A stretch of DNA of 64,000 nucleotides from Bacteroides sp. (lineage in GTDB: Bacteria; Bacteroidota; Bacteroidia; Bacteroidales; Bacteroidaceae). The position numbers were made by a program, and so were the translations under genes. The stretch is from assembly GCF_028690125.1 (NCBI RefSeq), contig NZ_JAQVBV010000018.1, forward strand, positions 1 to 64,000. Reading direction: 5' to 3'. This document shows, piece after piece, positions 26,785 to 35,841 of the stretch (position 1 is its first letter; the number at the start of each line of letters is the position of its first letter). The notes below the pieces were generated by a model. It ran no database searches and had not been told where the DNA came from. It was given only the letters and a program-made list of their open reading frames with translations.

Positions 26785-27492
26785 TTATATTTCCCCATTC
26801 ACCCCCAACCCAAACAGGGCAAAATCTCCCAAACAGGGATCATTCGGGAAAACTTCCGCTAGCGCAGCAGTAATATGGCGGGCATTCTTTAACGAAAAAG
26901 TATCAGCATCAGTAAGATTGAAAAAATGAGCAACACGGCAGACATGTGTATCCAAAGGTACAATCAAATCTCGTCGGTCAAAACTCTTCCAAATACCTAA
27001 ATCAACTTCTGAATCCTGCCGGATCATCCAACGCAAAAACATATTCAACTTCTTTTGCGGACTTTTGGGAGACACTTCAAGAAATGCACATAGCCTCTCC
27101 ATAGGGATTCCTGAAAATGTGTTTAAAGTATCCTCCAAACTTTTATGTTTCGAATATGCTTTATACAATCGCTGAAAATATCCATGAAAATCGGCATAGG
27201 ACAACATTCTGTAGAAACTATGAGTCATCTCCACTGGAAAATCCTTTTCCCACTGTCGAGACATCACATATTGATACGGTGATTCCCCCATCAAATCATG
27301 TAACTCATTTGCTTTTTTCAATATCTGTTTGCGGTTACCAAAACTCATAATAGCCGTCAGCAAACCACTAATCTCAATATCTTGCTTCACTTTGTAACGA
27401 TGTGGAAATTGTACCGGATCACTCACTATAAATTCCGCACAGTGATATACATCTGCACACATCAAAAGTTTATTCTTTATATCTTCAGTCAT
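26785..27492 (-). CDS. TIGR02757 family protein
   Basis: A 235-aa protein of the conserved Bacteroidetes/spirochaete TIGR02757 (DUF2400) family, function unknown. Seen: DPVQFPHRYKVKQDIEISGL near residues 25-45, MSFGNRKQIL, NMFLRWMIRQDSEVDLGIWK near 160 and DLIVPLDTHVCRVA near 185. The last two resemble the helix-hairpin-helix glycosylase fold, so a DNA- or nucleotide-related role is possible. A TATTTTTG box lies at 27521-27528 on the minus strand. Confidence 0.85.
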   Translation of the reverse strand: MTEDIKNKLLMCADVYHCAEFIVSDPVQFPHRYKVKQDIEISGLLTAIMSFGNRKQILKKANELHDLMGESPYQYVMSRQWEKDFPVEMTHSFYRMLSYADFHGYFQRLYKAYSKHKSLEDTLNTFSGIPMERLCAFLEVSPKSPQKKLNMFLRWMIRQDSEVDLGIWKSFDRRDLIVPLDTHVCRVAHFFNLTDADTFSLKNARHITAALAEVFPNDPCLGDFALFGLGVNGEI

Positions 27493-27733
27493 TTTGAGAA
27501 AACATCAATTATTGAAAGCACAAAAATAGGCATTCTTATTAGAAATGGTATGGTTTTGGCATCATACTTATTATAAAAAGTTTCTTTAGAAATAAAGGAT
27601 ACTACTATAATATATTGATTTTTAGAGGTATGCAAGTTTCCAAACAAACAAGAATCGCTTGGCAAAGCTTCCTCTTTTGGTAAAAAGCATACCATTTTGA
27701 CAAGAACAACAACCAGTAAATAACTAGAAAACA

Positions 27734-29044
27734 ATGAAAGTTTGCAAATTTGAAAAAATAAAGGACGAGGCTGAAATAAAACAAATCATCAACAGCATTC
27801 AAAAAGAACGTCCTTATGTAATTGTAGTTCCGGTATTGACACAACTACAGGAATGGTTACAAAATATATCAATCAGTTGGTTTCAAGACGAAGATGAGGA
27901 TTCGCATACAACGATCCGTGCTATCACAAAATATTGTTTTAACATGACAGATCACTTCATTATAAATCCAAACCTGAATCAAGAAATGAAGGTAATCATT
28001 CAACGATGTGTCGAAAATCTACATAACCTCGTTGAAGATAAAGCAGATCTATTAATTGACAAAATCATAAAAGCGGAAGTATATAAATTATCAAGTAACC
28101 TACTTGCTTTCTGCCTACGTGAACGAGGAATGAATGCCAAAATGCTGGATACTAGTAAATTCATGCAAATTAATTTAGAAAGAAAGCCCGACATTCCCTA
28201 TATTCAAGAGAATATTGAACAGTATCTAAATGAAAATCGCACTGTTGAGCTATTCATTGCCCCACTCTCTTTATGCAAGAACATTTATGGAGAAATAGAT
28301 TTCATGAGTGAAGCGAAAAATGACTATTATGCTACAGTACTTGCCTCTATTTTCAAAGCTGATGAAATTGTCTTATCAACCGAACTCGACAATATTTATG
28401 CCAATCAGGACAGTCAAAGAGAAGAACACTCACTGACCTATGAAGAAGCTGAAAATCTAATCAATAGTGGAGTACATTTACTTTATACAGATTGTATTAC
28501 ACTCGCATCACGATCTAAACTAGTTATTCGTTTAACCGATACTAACGATCTAATCACCGAACGCCTCTACATCTCTTCTGAAGATACGGGAAATGGAGTT
28601 AAAGCAATCCTGACTCAAGATTCAGTAGCCTTTATACGTTTCAATTCACTCAATGTATTACCCGGTTATTTATTAATGGGAAAACTATTGGAGGTTATTA
28701 GTAAATATAAAATAGACGTAGTATCAATGGTATCATCTAATGTATCCATTTCTATGCTACTAAACGCCAGTCATGATACGTTAAGAATTATCCAAAGAGA
28801 ATTGCATAAATACGTAGAAATGGTCATTGACGAAAATATGTCAGCAATACATATCATTGGTGCCCTTCACTGGGAACGTACTCAAATGGAAAGTAAGATT
28901 ATGGATACGATCAAACATATTCCAATATCACTAATCGCTTATGGAGGAAGTGACCATTGTTTCACATTATCAGTTCATAGCAATGATAAAAACAAGCTGC
29001 TTCATTCGTTATCACAACACTTTCTGGAGGTACAATCAGCTTAA
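27734..29044 (+). CDS. Aspartokinase-like protein lacking catalytic motifs
   Basis: A 436-aa protein with the aspartokinase layout: a kinase-like domain (1 to about 285) and tandem ACT-type domains (about 300-436). LSTELDNIYANQD corresponds to the TDVDGIYTADPR segment of aspartokinases, and LTYEEAENLINSGVHLLYTD to the SYDEALELA..GAKVLHP segment. The N-terminal KFGGTSV motif is replaced by CKFEKIK and the GGSDYTA motif by EAKNDYYAT, so ATP and aspartate binding should be lost. The ACT part (VLPGYLLMGKLLEVISKYKI) looks intact. It may be a regulatory or sensor pseudoenzyme. It stands alone. Confidence 0.8.
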   Translation: MKVCKFEKIKDEAEIKQIINSIQKERPYVIVVPVLTQLQEWLQNISISWFQDEDEDSHTTIRAITKYCFNMTDHFIINPNLNQEMKVIIQRCVENLHNLVEDKADLLIDKIIKAEVYKLSSNLLAFCLRERGMNAKMLDTSKFMQINLERKPDIPYIQENIEQYLNENRTVELFIAPLSLCKNIYGEIDFMSEAKNDYYATVLASIFKADEIVLSTELDNIYANQDSQREEHSLTYEEAENLINSGVHLLYTDCITLASRSKLVIRLTDTNDLITERLYISSEDTGNGVKAILTQDSVAFIRFNSLNVLPGYLLMGKLLEVISKYKIDVVSMVSSNVSISMLLNASHDTLRIIQRELHKYVEMVIDENMSAIHIIGALHWERTQMESKIMDTIKHIPISLIAYGGSDHCFTLSVHSNDKNKLLHSLSQHFLEVQSA

Positions 29045-29158
29045 ACTCACTTTTTAAATAACCAATATAAAAACTGCCGAAATAACAGCCTAAAATATTT
29101 TATAATCAAAAAGACACAATTTAGCAACATTGGACAAGTCCGTTCTCTTTTTTACCCA

Positions 29159-29166
29159 TACTTTTG
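29159..29166 (+). promoter_or_regulatory. -7 box TACTTTTG of the araC-type gene
   Basis: Exact TAnnTTTG box 24 nt upstream of the start codon. Confidence 0.6.
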
Positions 29167-29189
29167 CAGAGTGAAATAAAAATAAAACC

Positions 29190-30047
29190 ATGCAACCCAA
29201 GAAAACGACTAAAGAAGAGTATCAGAAGTGTGTAAACGTAGTAGTGGAATACATTAACTTGCATTTAGGAGAGGAGATTGATTTAAAATCGCTGGCCAGG
29301 ATATCCAACTTTTCTCCTTTCTATTTTCACCGGATTATGAAAGCTTTCCTCGGTGAACCCATTGGCACATTTATTGTCCGGACGCGGACAGAAGCGGCAG
29401 CCCGCCTACTACGTTACTCGGATATTCCGATTGCAGATATAGCTTATCGAATCGGATATTCTTCTCCTTCTTCACTGTCGAAAGTATTCAAACAGTTTTA
29501 TGGAATTTCACCTTTAGAGTATCGAAACAATAAAAACTTTGTAATTATGAAACCAGCGATTATCAGACCGGATCTGGAACTGAAAAGGGAAATAAAGAAT
29601 CTCCCGGAACGTAATGTGATTTATATCCGCTTGTCGGGAGACTATAAACTTAACGACTATGGAGGCACTTGGGGAAGATTGTGCCAGTTCATTTTTGAGC
29701 AAAAACTGCCTATGGGAGAACCGGCCCCTCTTTGTATTTACCACGACGATCCCAAAGTAACCCCGGTAGAAAAATTACGCACTGACGTGTGTATGATAAT
29801 GCCCGAAAAAATGGCTCCCAAAGGAGATATTGGATTTAAACAAATCCCTGCCGGTCGCTACGCAACCTTCCTTTATAAAGGCCCTTATGACAATCTGCAA
29901 GCAGTATATGATACTATTTACGGAACATATCTTCCGGAGATGGAATGTACCATACGTGATGAAGCCAGCGCAGAACGGTATTTGAATGATCCATGTAGTA
30001 CGGCTCCCGAAGATTTATTGACTGAAATCTATATTCCAATAGAATAA
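29190..30047 (+). CDS. AraC-family regulator with GyrI-like domain
   Basis: A 285-aa Rob/SoxS-like activator. The N-terminal 110 residues carry both AraC helix-turn-helix units (EIDLKSLARISNFSPFYFHR and IPIADIAYRIGYSSPSSLSK, then FKQFYGISPLEYR). Residues about 125-285 form a GyrI-like effector-binding domain ending TEIYIPIE. It is the second GyrI-type sensor within 5 kb, suggesting this region responds to small amphipathic compounds. No target operon is directly downstream. Confidence 0.92.
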   Translation: MQPKKTTKEEYQKCVNVVVEYINLHLGEEIDLKSLARISNFSPFYFHRIMKAFLGEPIGTFIVRTRTEAAARLLRYSDIPIADIAYRIGYSSPSSLSKVFKQFYGISPLEYRNNKNFVIMKPAIIRPDLELKREIKNLPERNVIYIRLSGDYKLNDYGGTWGRLCQFIFEQKLPMGEPAPLCIYHDDPKVTPVEKLRTDVCMIMPEKMAPKGDIGFKQIPAGRYATFLYKGPYDNLQAVYDTIYGTYLPEMECTIRDEASAERYLNDPCSTAPEDLLTEIYIPIE

Positions 30048-30149
30048 AAGAAATAAATTGCAGAAATCCTACATAGGTCTAAAGTCATTTCTGCGATGAT
30101 ATTGTAAGCATATACATAGAATATGTATTTGCTAAGAATCACAAATAAT

Positions 30150-30240
30150 AAAAGGGGCTGTCATCAAAAAGTGAAGTGCACCCCAAAAGTTGGACATAAA
30201 ACTTTTGGGGTACACTTCACTTTTTGAAACAGCCCCTTTT
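30150..30240. repeat. 91-bp near-perfect hairpin resembling joined IS ends
   Basis: Arms 30150-30191 and 30200-30240 are complementary apart from an indel with a mismatch and one further mismatch. The core (GTGAAGTGCACCCCAAAAGT, then TGGACA) recalls the terminal inverted repeats of IS3-family elements. With no transposase between the arms it could be a MITE-like relic. The rest of 30048-30431 shows nothing. It could also act as a terminator for the araC-type gene. Confidence 0.6.
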
Positions 30241-30431
30241 TACAATTAGTATATTGAAAGTAACAGTAAAATATCGTATTAGTTTAATTATTCATACAGA
30301 TTTTAAGCCAAAAAGGGTAATCTCATGGCAAAAACAAACTCTTTTCAGCAAAAAACACTATTCGGATGTAGTGGTTCATGTAGTCCGATTTAGGCTCTGG
30401 ATTGTAGAAAAAGAATGTATAACAATTAAAC

Positions 30432-31096
30432 TTGTACGCTATGTTTACAATTAACATCAAAGGAAAGGAAAGCTTTAAAACTTCTCAATTAGTTAAACTC
30501 GAAGCAGTGCTCTTTAAAACTGGCTATGCGAGAGTTACCAAAGCCTTAAACATCACTGGGTCCATTAAAGATTGGGACAATCAGACTCAGCAATTCAAAA
30601 CTAAAGGCGTTGAAGCATCAGAAAAAAATAAAAATCTGTTCGAATTCAAAACCAAATATCTTAAAGTGGTGGAGGTTTGGGAGGCAGAAGGGAAACAATG
30701 GACTTTAGTTCAATGGTCTCACTATTTTAATGATATTGATAAACAACGTCAAGGGACAAAAGTTGTTTCTGTTTGTCAGATGTTCGATATTATCGACGAC
30801 AAACTCCGTAATCGTGAACGAATTAAGAATGGGCTGTTTTGACAAGAATTAGTACAGCTCCGCGATATAGATGTTTTAGCCGTGTAATGGAAGAATTTAC
30901 TCTTCAAAAACATGGTCGTACGCTCTCCTCTTTTTACTTCAATGACATCACCAAGGAATTTGCGGATGACTTTAGTCTCTTTATTCAAAAACGTGATGCA
31001 GAACGAGACAATGAAGGCAGTTTATATGGTAATTTGAAAGTTTTGAGAGGTCTCGTTTATTACGCCAAAAACTTAGGTGTTCCTGATATCCTTTAG
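30432..31096 (+). pseudogene. Tyrosine integrase relic (frameshifted, truncated)
   Basis: The first frame to 30842 is the arm-binding domain and linker (MFTINIKGKESFKTSQLVKL, SIKDWDNQTQQF, VVSVCQMFDIIDDKLRNRER). A frameshift near 30838 moves the reading to the frame seen from 30839 (YRCFSRVMEEFTLQKHGRTL, SSFYFNDITKEFADDFSLFI). The core-binding domain breaks off at a stop at 31096 and the catalytic RHRY domain is missing. It lies just past the 3' end of the capsule operon on the opposite strand. Confidence 0.8.
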
Positions 31097-31160
31097 TTTG
31101 TAATCGGATTCATAAAAACTCAATTCGTATTTTTTTAAGAACTCTAATTCATTCATTTTA

Positions 31161-31865
31161 CTAACACAATTGATTGAAAATCAACATCAAACTACGATGC
31201 TTCATTTTTGATAATTTAATCTCCCGTATATGGTCTTTAAATAGCTCTAAATTATGCATATCGCTACCTATTAAGTCGTACATATTATTCTCTAATAAAT
31301 ATTGAGCTCTACGTTTTACTTGAATCCCATACATACCAGATAATGACAATAAGTTCAATTGGAACAAATAGTCGCAATTTTTTAGCTCATGGTATTTATT
31401 TATATCCATAAAAAGATACCTTTCCGGATGGGCAATAATTGGAGAAAATCCTTCATTTGCAATCTGGAACAAGGTCTCATCAAAGTTCGCAGATTTATGA
31501 AGATAAGAACTCTCTACAAGTACCATATTGTCTTTGATACATTTTAAACCTTGTTTTATTTGTTTTTCAAACCCTGAGTCAAGTAAATATTCAGCTGCTA
31601 AATGAAGTTCAATGTCGCCATTATATCGATTTTCTAAAATATCAAAATTCCTCTCAATCAAAGATATGTTATTATAAGTCAAATTTATATGAGGAGTAAG
31701 GAAAACCCTTTTCACTCCTAATGATTCATAATAACTAAGTGCTGATAGACTTTCCGATAGTTCATTTATTCCGTCATCGACACCAAAAAGGATATGGCAA
31801 TGATAATCGGTGATACCATTGAAACAACCTGAATCAATCAATCTTTTCTTTTTCTCAAATAACAT
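31161..31865 (-). CDS. Tyrosine-protein phosphatase, CpsB/YwqE (PHP) type
   Basis: Metal-dependent PHP-fold phosphatase that dephosphorylates the Wzc tyrosine tail. Metal-ligand motifs: DYHCHILFGVDDG (20-32), TPHIN (about 57-61), IIAHPERY (about 140-147) and GSDMHN (about 205-210). The 234 aa match the family. It is the last gene of the capsule operon, 10 nt after the kinase it should oppose. This kinase-phosphatase pairing normally tunes polymer length and export cycling. Confidence 0.92.
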   Translation of the reverse strand: MLFEKKKRLIDSGCFNGITDYHCHILFGVDDGINELSESLSALSYYESLGVKRVFLTPHINLTYNNISLIERNFDILENRYNGDIELHLAAEYLLDSGFEKQIKQGLKCIKDNMVLVESSYLHKSANFDETLFQIANEGFSPIIAHPERYLFMDINKYHELKNCDYLFQLNLLSLSGMYGIQVKRRAQYLLENNMYDLIGSDMHNLELFKDHIREIKLSKMKHRSLMLIFNQLC

Positions 31866-31875
31866 CTTATCATCA

Positions 31876-34326
31876 TTAAATTCCCAGTATCAATCTTATG
31901 TAATGTCTCAAATTTTTCGTAACTTTATTACCATAACCGTAACCGTAACCATAACCGTAACTGTAACCATAACCATAACCGTAACCTATCTTATTAATAT
32001 TCACCGCATTAAGCAAAACACTGAGGTTATTTAGAGTTTCAGATTTATATAATTCTGCTAATGCCGGTAACTGTCGTTTGTCAAACCTTCCTGAACGTAC
32101 CACAATAATAGACAAGTCAGCATATTTAGCAATTATACCTGTGTCGGTAACCAAACCATAAGGAGCAGAATCAACAATTATATAATCATATCTCTTTTTT
32201 AGTTCAGTTATAAGTATTCCCAGTTTCTCTGTTTTAAGTAATTCAGCTGGATTAGGAGGTAAAGCACCTGACGAAATGATATCTAAACTACTATTGCCAT
32301 ATCCATTAATAATATCATCAATATTATTCACTTTGCCACTTAAATAGGTTGTAACTCCAGAGGTTTTTCTGTCAAATCCAAACCGTTTTCCTAATGAACC
32401 TTTGCGTAGGTCTATATCAAGAAGGATCACTTTTTTATTTGAGAGGGATATTGTAAGGGCCAAGTTCGATGTTGCAAATGTTTTCCCGGCCCCAGCATTA
32501 AACGATGTAAAAAGCACAACGGTTCCCTCTGTCGCCTCCTTAGCATTCATCATTTCAATATTATCTCTTAATAGCCTAAATGTCTCATTTATCACATTGC
32601 GATTACAATCTTCTACAACAAGACTATTGTCATTCTCTTTTCTTTTTTCTAATGGTAATTCTCCCACGAAAGGAATATCGATGCTATTTTTGATATCTTT
32701 CTGCGTATATACACTGGTGTTTAGTAATGAGCGGATATAGAGCCAAATAGCAGGAACTACAAAACCCAATACAAGTGCTATTAGAATAATCTGCATCTTA
32801 TTCGGTGCAACAGGACTATTACTACCATCCGCTACATCAACAACGGTACAATTGCTCTCGGTTGTTGTAAGTTGAATTTCACTCTCCTCTTGTTTTTTCA
32901 ATAAATACAGATATAGCTCCTCTTTAATTTTTAGCTGTCTCTCTATATTGACCATAAATTTGTATTGAGATGAAACATCTGCTATTTTAGAACTACTTTT
33001 CTGCTCTTCGCTATGGTATTTCTTCAACTGAATTTTTAGTGAAGCTACAAGATTATCAACAGAGCTAAGAATAGATGAGCGCATTGAAACTAATGATATC
33101 TGTAAATCATTTATGATTGGATTATTAGAGGTACTATTGGCTAATAGTTTGTTTCGCAAAGTCATTGTTTCATTGTACTTGGCTATTTGGCTCTCAATTC
33201 CACCACTATTAATTCCGAGGTTTACAGGTATTAATTCAGATTGATTAGAATTATTCTGAAGATACTCTTTCATATAATAAGCTAAACTCAGTTGATTTTC
33301 CAGCTCTAACGCTTCAGCGTTAATTCTTGAAGATGTATTCAGGTACATAGAACTAACAGAGGGAATATCTGTAAGCTGTTTTTCTTTCTTGTATTTTTCA
33401 ATATCTGAATCAATCAATTTCAAGTCATTTTCGAGAACAGTTGTTTTGTCAGTGATAAAATCGACTGTTTTACTTAATACTTTGTTCTTATTGTCTATTG
33501 CACTGTTTTCGTATACAGATACAAGTGTATTGATTATATCTTCGGCTCTTTGAGGATTTGTATCGATGATAGACAACAAAACAATTGTGGATTGTTTATC
33601 ATTACATTCGATGTTTAATTTCTGTATATAAGATTTGGCTATATTTTTAATATTATTTTTGGTGATAATTATATCCTTATCAATATACCCTCGGTTCATA
33701 AATAGTGTCGATTTCACTTTCACCTTACCATAACGAAATTCAAACACACTATCAAGAGAAATATCATCAACAATGGTAGTTTCAGTAACCTTACCATCAG
33801 AATCCTCCTTAATCTCAACATAGGTAAGTTTTGCTTTTTTGTTTTCTAAAGGGGTAATAGTTATTGAAAAAGTACCTTGTAAAGATACATCATCCAAACA
33901 CTCAACCTCAATAGGAGAAGAGGTATACAAGTCTTTTAATCTCAACCCATCTTTTATTTGATAATTTGTCTCTAATTTTAGTTGTTCGACAACTTGTGTC
34001 ATAAGATGTCTGCTTTTGAGCACACCTATCTCATTATACACTGAATTGGACCCTAACGAAAACATATCCTTAAATGCTGCAGCTTCACTAATCCCACCAC
34101 CACCTTTTTTATCATCTTTTATTAGAATTGTTGCTGTGCGTGAGAAGGTTTTAGGAGTACTGCGCACATGAATTACGGCTATGGATAAAGCTATAATAAT
34201 TGACAAAACAAACCAAAATCTATTCCGCCAAATGACTCCCAAAAGATCTGATATGGCAGTATTATCTCTACCTTTTTCATCAGTAAAATCGATGAAGTCA
34301 AATTGTTCTATTTTTTTCTTATTCAT
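31876..34326 (-). CDS. wzc: Polysaccharide co-polymerase/tyrosine autokinase Wzc
   Basis: An 816-aa inner-membrane protein. Order: TM1 (about 35-52), Wzz and coiled-coil periplasmic domain, GNVR region, TM2 (about 518-540), and a cytosolic BY-kinase domain with Walker A NAGAGKT (610-616... of FTSFNAGAGKT), Walker A' LDIDLRKG (636-643) and IIVDSAP. The C-terminal tyrosine cluster is unusual: eight GY and one SY dipeptides in a row at 781-799, encoded by a hexanucleotide-like repeat at 31930-31986. It works with Wza upstream and CpsB downstream to control export of the polymer. Confidence 0.95.
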   Translation of the reverse strand: MNKKKIEQFDFIDFTDEKGRDNTAISDLLGVIWRNRFWFVLSIIIALSIAVIHVRSTPKTFSRTATILIKDDKKGGGGISEAAAFKDMFSLGSNSVYNEIGVLKSRHLMTQVVEQLKLETNYQIKDGLRLKDLYTSSPIEVECLDDVSLQGTFSITITPLENKKAKLTYVEIKEDSDGKVTETTIVDDISLDSVFEFRYGKVKVKSTLFMNRGYIDKDIIITKNNIKNIAKSYIQKLNIECNDKQSTIVLLSIIDTNPQRAEDIINTLVSVYENSAIDNKNKVLSKTVDFITDKTTVLENDLKLIDSDIEKYKKEKQLTDIPSVSSMYLNTSSRINAEALELENQLSLAYYMKEYLQNNSNQSELIPVNLGINSGGIESQIAKYNETMTLRNKLLANSTSNNPIINDLQISLVSMRSSILSSVDNLVASLKIQLKKYHSEEQKSSSKIADVSSQYKFMVNIERQLKIKEELYLYLLKKQEESEIQLTTTESNCTVVDVADGSNSPVAPNKMQIILIALVLGFVVPAIWLYIRSLLNTSVYTQKDIKNSIDIPFVGELPLEKRKENDNSLVVEDCNRNVINETFRLLRDNIEMMNAKEATEGTVVLFTSFNAGAGKTFATSNLALTISLSNKKVILLDIDLRKGSLGKRFGFDRKTSGVTTYLSGKVNNIDDIINGYGNSSLDIISSGALPPNPAELLKTEKLGILITELKKRYDYIIVDSAPYGLVTDTGIIAKYADLSIIVVRSGRFDKRQLPALAELYKSETLNNLSVLLNAVNINKIGYGYGYGYSYGYGYGYGYGNKVTKNLRHYIRLILGI
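31930..31986 (-). repeat. Hexamer repeat coding for the Gly-Tyr tail of Wzc
   Basis: On the plus strand, units of CATAAC, CGTAAC and one variant follow each other for 57 nt. Because units are 6 nt long, gain or loss of one keeps the frame and changes the number of tyrosines. Confidence 0.85.
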
Positions 34327-34330
34327 AGTT

Positions 34331-35122
34331 CTATCTTGCCAATGTTATAATTAATGTAGCTATTGATACTAATACAGAACCGATAGAAGCCCACGTACCC
34401 ACAGACCTATTCTGGTTTATCTCCCTTTGTCCTGCTTTAACTTTATTAGGCTCAACATAAACGACATCGTTCTGCTGCAAGTAATAAAATGGAGAATCAA
34501 GAATATCGGCATCCCTTAAATCAACCTCTGAGACTGTTTTTCTACCATTAATCTCTCGAATAACTTTCACATTTTCTCGTTTTCCATAAATAGTTAAGTC
34601 CCCTGCAGCACTCAGTGCATCGAATATGGTAATACGATCACTTGGCACATTCATAGTACCGGGACGGGCTACTTCTCCCATTACAGATACCTTAAAGTTA
34701 AGAAATTGAACGGTAACTATTGGATCATTAAAATAGCCTTTTGTAATTATTTGATCTTTAATGAAACGTGTGATTTCACTTCGAGTCATCCCTCCAACTT
34801 TAATCGTTCCTAATTGTGGAAAATCAATGTTTCCATCTTTATCCACAAGATATCCCAATACTCTATTTTGACCTGTTGTTCCATCGCTCCCTTGAGCAGT
34901 TAGGATTGGCAAATTGAACATCTGAGCAAGTTGAGGGTCTTTGCTATTCACCATAATGGCGACAAGATCATCAGGCCTTACCCTAATTTCATAATTATCT
35001 TCTCCCTTTTGTTGATACCCGTTGGGAGTATTTTGGAGATAAGATATATGCTTCTGTGAAGCGCAACTTGAAAGCATTATAATGCTTAAAATCGCCATAA
35101 ATTTGAAAGATGTTTTAATCAT
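34331..35122 (-). CDS. wza: Polysaccharide export lipoprotein Wza-like
   Basis: Outer-membrane export protein of 263 aa. The lipobox IIMLSSC has Cys20. A PES domain (YEIRVRPDDLVAIMV, about 45-130) is followed by SLBB-type domains (VSVMGEVARPGTMNVPSD, about 150-170; DVVYVEPNKVKAGQREI). A C-terminal membrane-spanning segment (ASIGSVLVSIATLIITLA) occurs, as in many Bacteroidetes homologues. It lies 4 nt upstream of wzc. Confidence 0.93.
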   Translation of the reverse strand: MIKTSFKFMAILSIIMLSSCASQKHISYLQNTPNGYQQKGEDNYEIRVRPDDLVAIMVNSKDPQLAQMFNLPILTAQGSDGTTGQNRVLGYLVDKDGNIDFPQLGTIKVGGMTRSEITRFIKDQIITKGYFNDPIVTVQFLNFKVSVMGEVARPGTMNVPSDRITIFDALSAAGDLTIYGKRENVKVIREINGRKTVSEVDLRDADILDSPFYYLQQNDVVYVEPNKVKAGQREINQNRSVGTWASIGSVLVSIATLIITLAR

Positions 35123-35140
35123 ATTTTTTTGTTATTATTT

Positions 35141-35759
35141 TTAAAATCGATATATAACTACTAATAACCCAGCTTTTATGGGTAAATATTTGGCAGAACC
35201 ATTTACAGAATGATATATAATCGTAACATCATCTATACGTGTATATGACTCATACATAGAACATTGTTTGCCATAATCCACAACTATCTCAAAACCAAAG
35301 TGTTTATTAAGACCGAAATGATCGCCTGTGGTTAATCCTACTATTAAGGTTTGTCCTACTTGTAGTGAGTTTTGTTGTTTCAAATATCCAAATATCGGAA
35401 GTATGTTTTTATTAAGTCGATAAACTCCGCCTCCAGTATATGCTCCACAAAAGAACCCACTAAATACCACCTTGGGTAATTTATAAATTCACCATACATA
35501 AGAGCTAATGTGCAAGGATGTACGGTTCCTAAAAATTCCTTGGAGTATAGATATTCCAGCCTTCAAATTGAATACTCCCTTTCCTGAAAATCCTAAATTC
35601 AACAGCTGGGTTGACAACACCAGCCAATGTAGAAGTATTAAGCTTTATAATAAATTTCAAATCTTGCAACTCTTCCTCTTGAGCCGATAGATAAGGTGTG
35701 TATATAAATGCCAATAATATAGCTATTCTGGATTTTGATATTTTTATGTGCGATTTCAT
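35141..35759 (-). pseudogene. DUF3575-like outer membrane protein, two frameshifts
   Basis: Frame one (35759-35529) has a signal peptide ending PYLSAQ and FIIKLNTSTLAGVVNPAVEF, and stops after WNIYTPRNF. The sequence continues without stops in a second frame (LGTVHPCTLALMYGEFINYP, RW) and then in the frame 35470-35141 (SGFFCGAYTGGGVYRLNKNI, YGKQCSMYESYT). Each junction is repaired by one extra T in a T run (near 35530 and 35475), giving one protein of about 206 aa of the small outer-membrane family often found beside Bacteroidales capsule genes. It is a real pseudogene, or two homopolymer sequencing errors. Confidence 0.7.
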
Positions 35760-35841
35760 TTAACAAGAAACTATACCTTTTTATAATACCTTCTTAGGAT
35801 GGTTAAATCCGTTTTCGTCATTTTGAGGATAAGAAGTATGT

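Noticed and set aside
30224-30454. 76-codon plus-strand frame before the integrase relic
   Set aside because: Begins inside the hairpin and runs into the relic; no motif.
31930-31986. Possible CRISPR-like or microsatellite array
   Set aside because: Units are 6 nt with no spacers, and the tract is fully explained as the Gly-Tyr tail codons of wzc.
35141-35470. Separate small gene starting at GTG 35470
   Set aside because: It continues the same protein as 35759-35529 across frameshifts, so it is treated as one broken gene.
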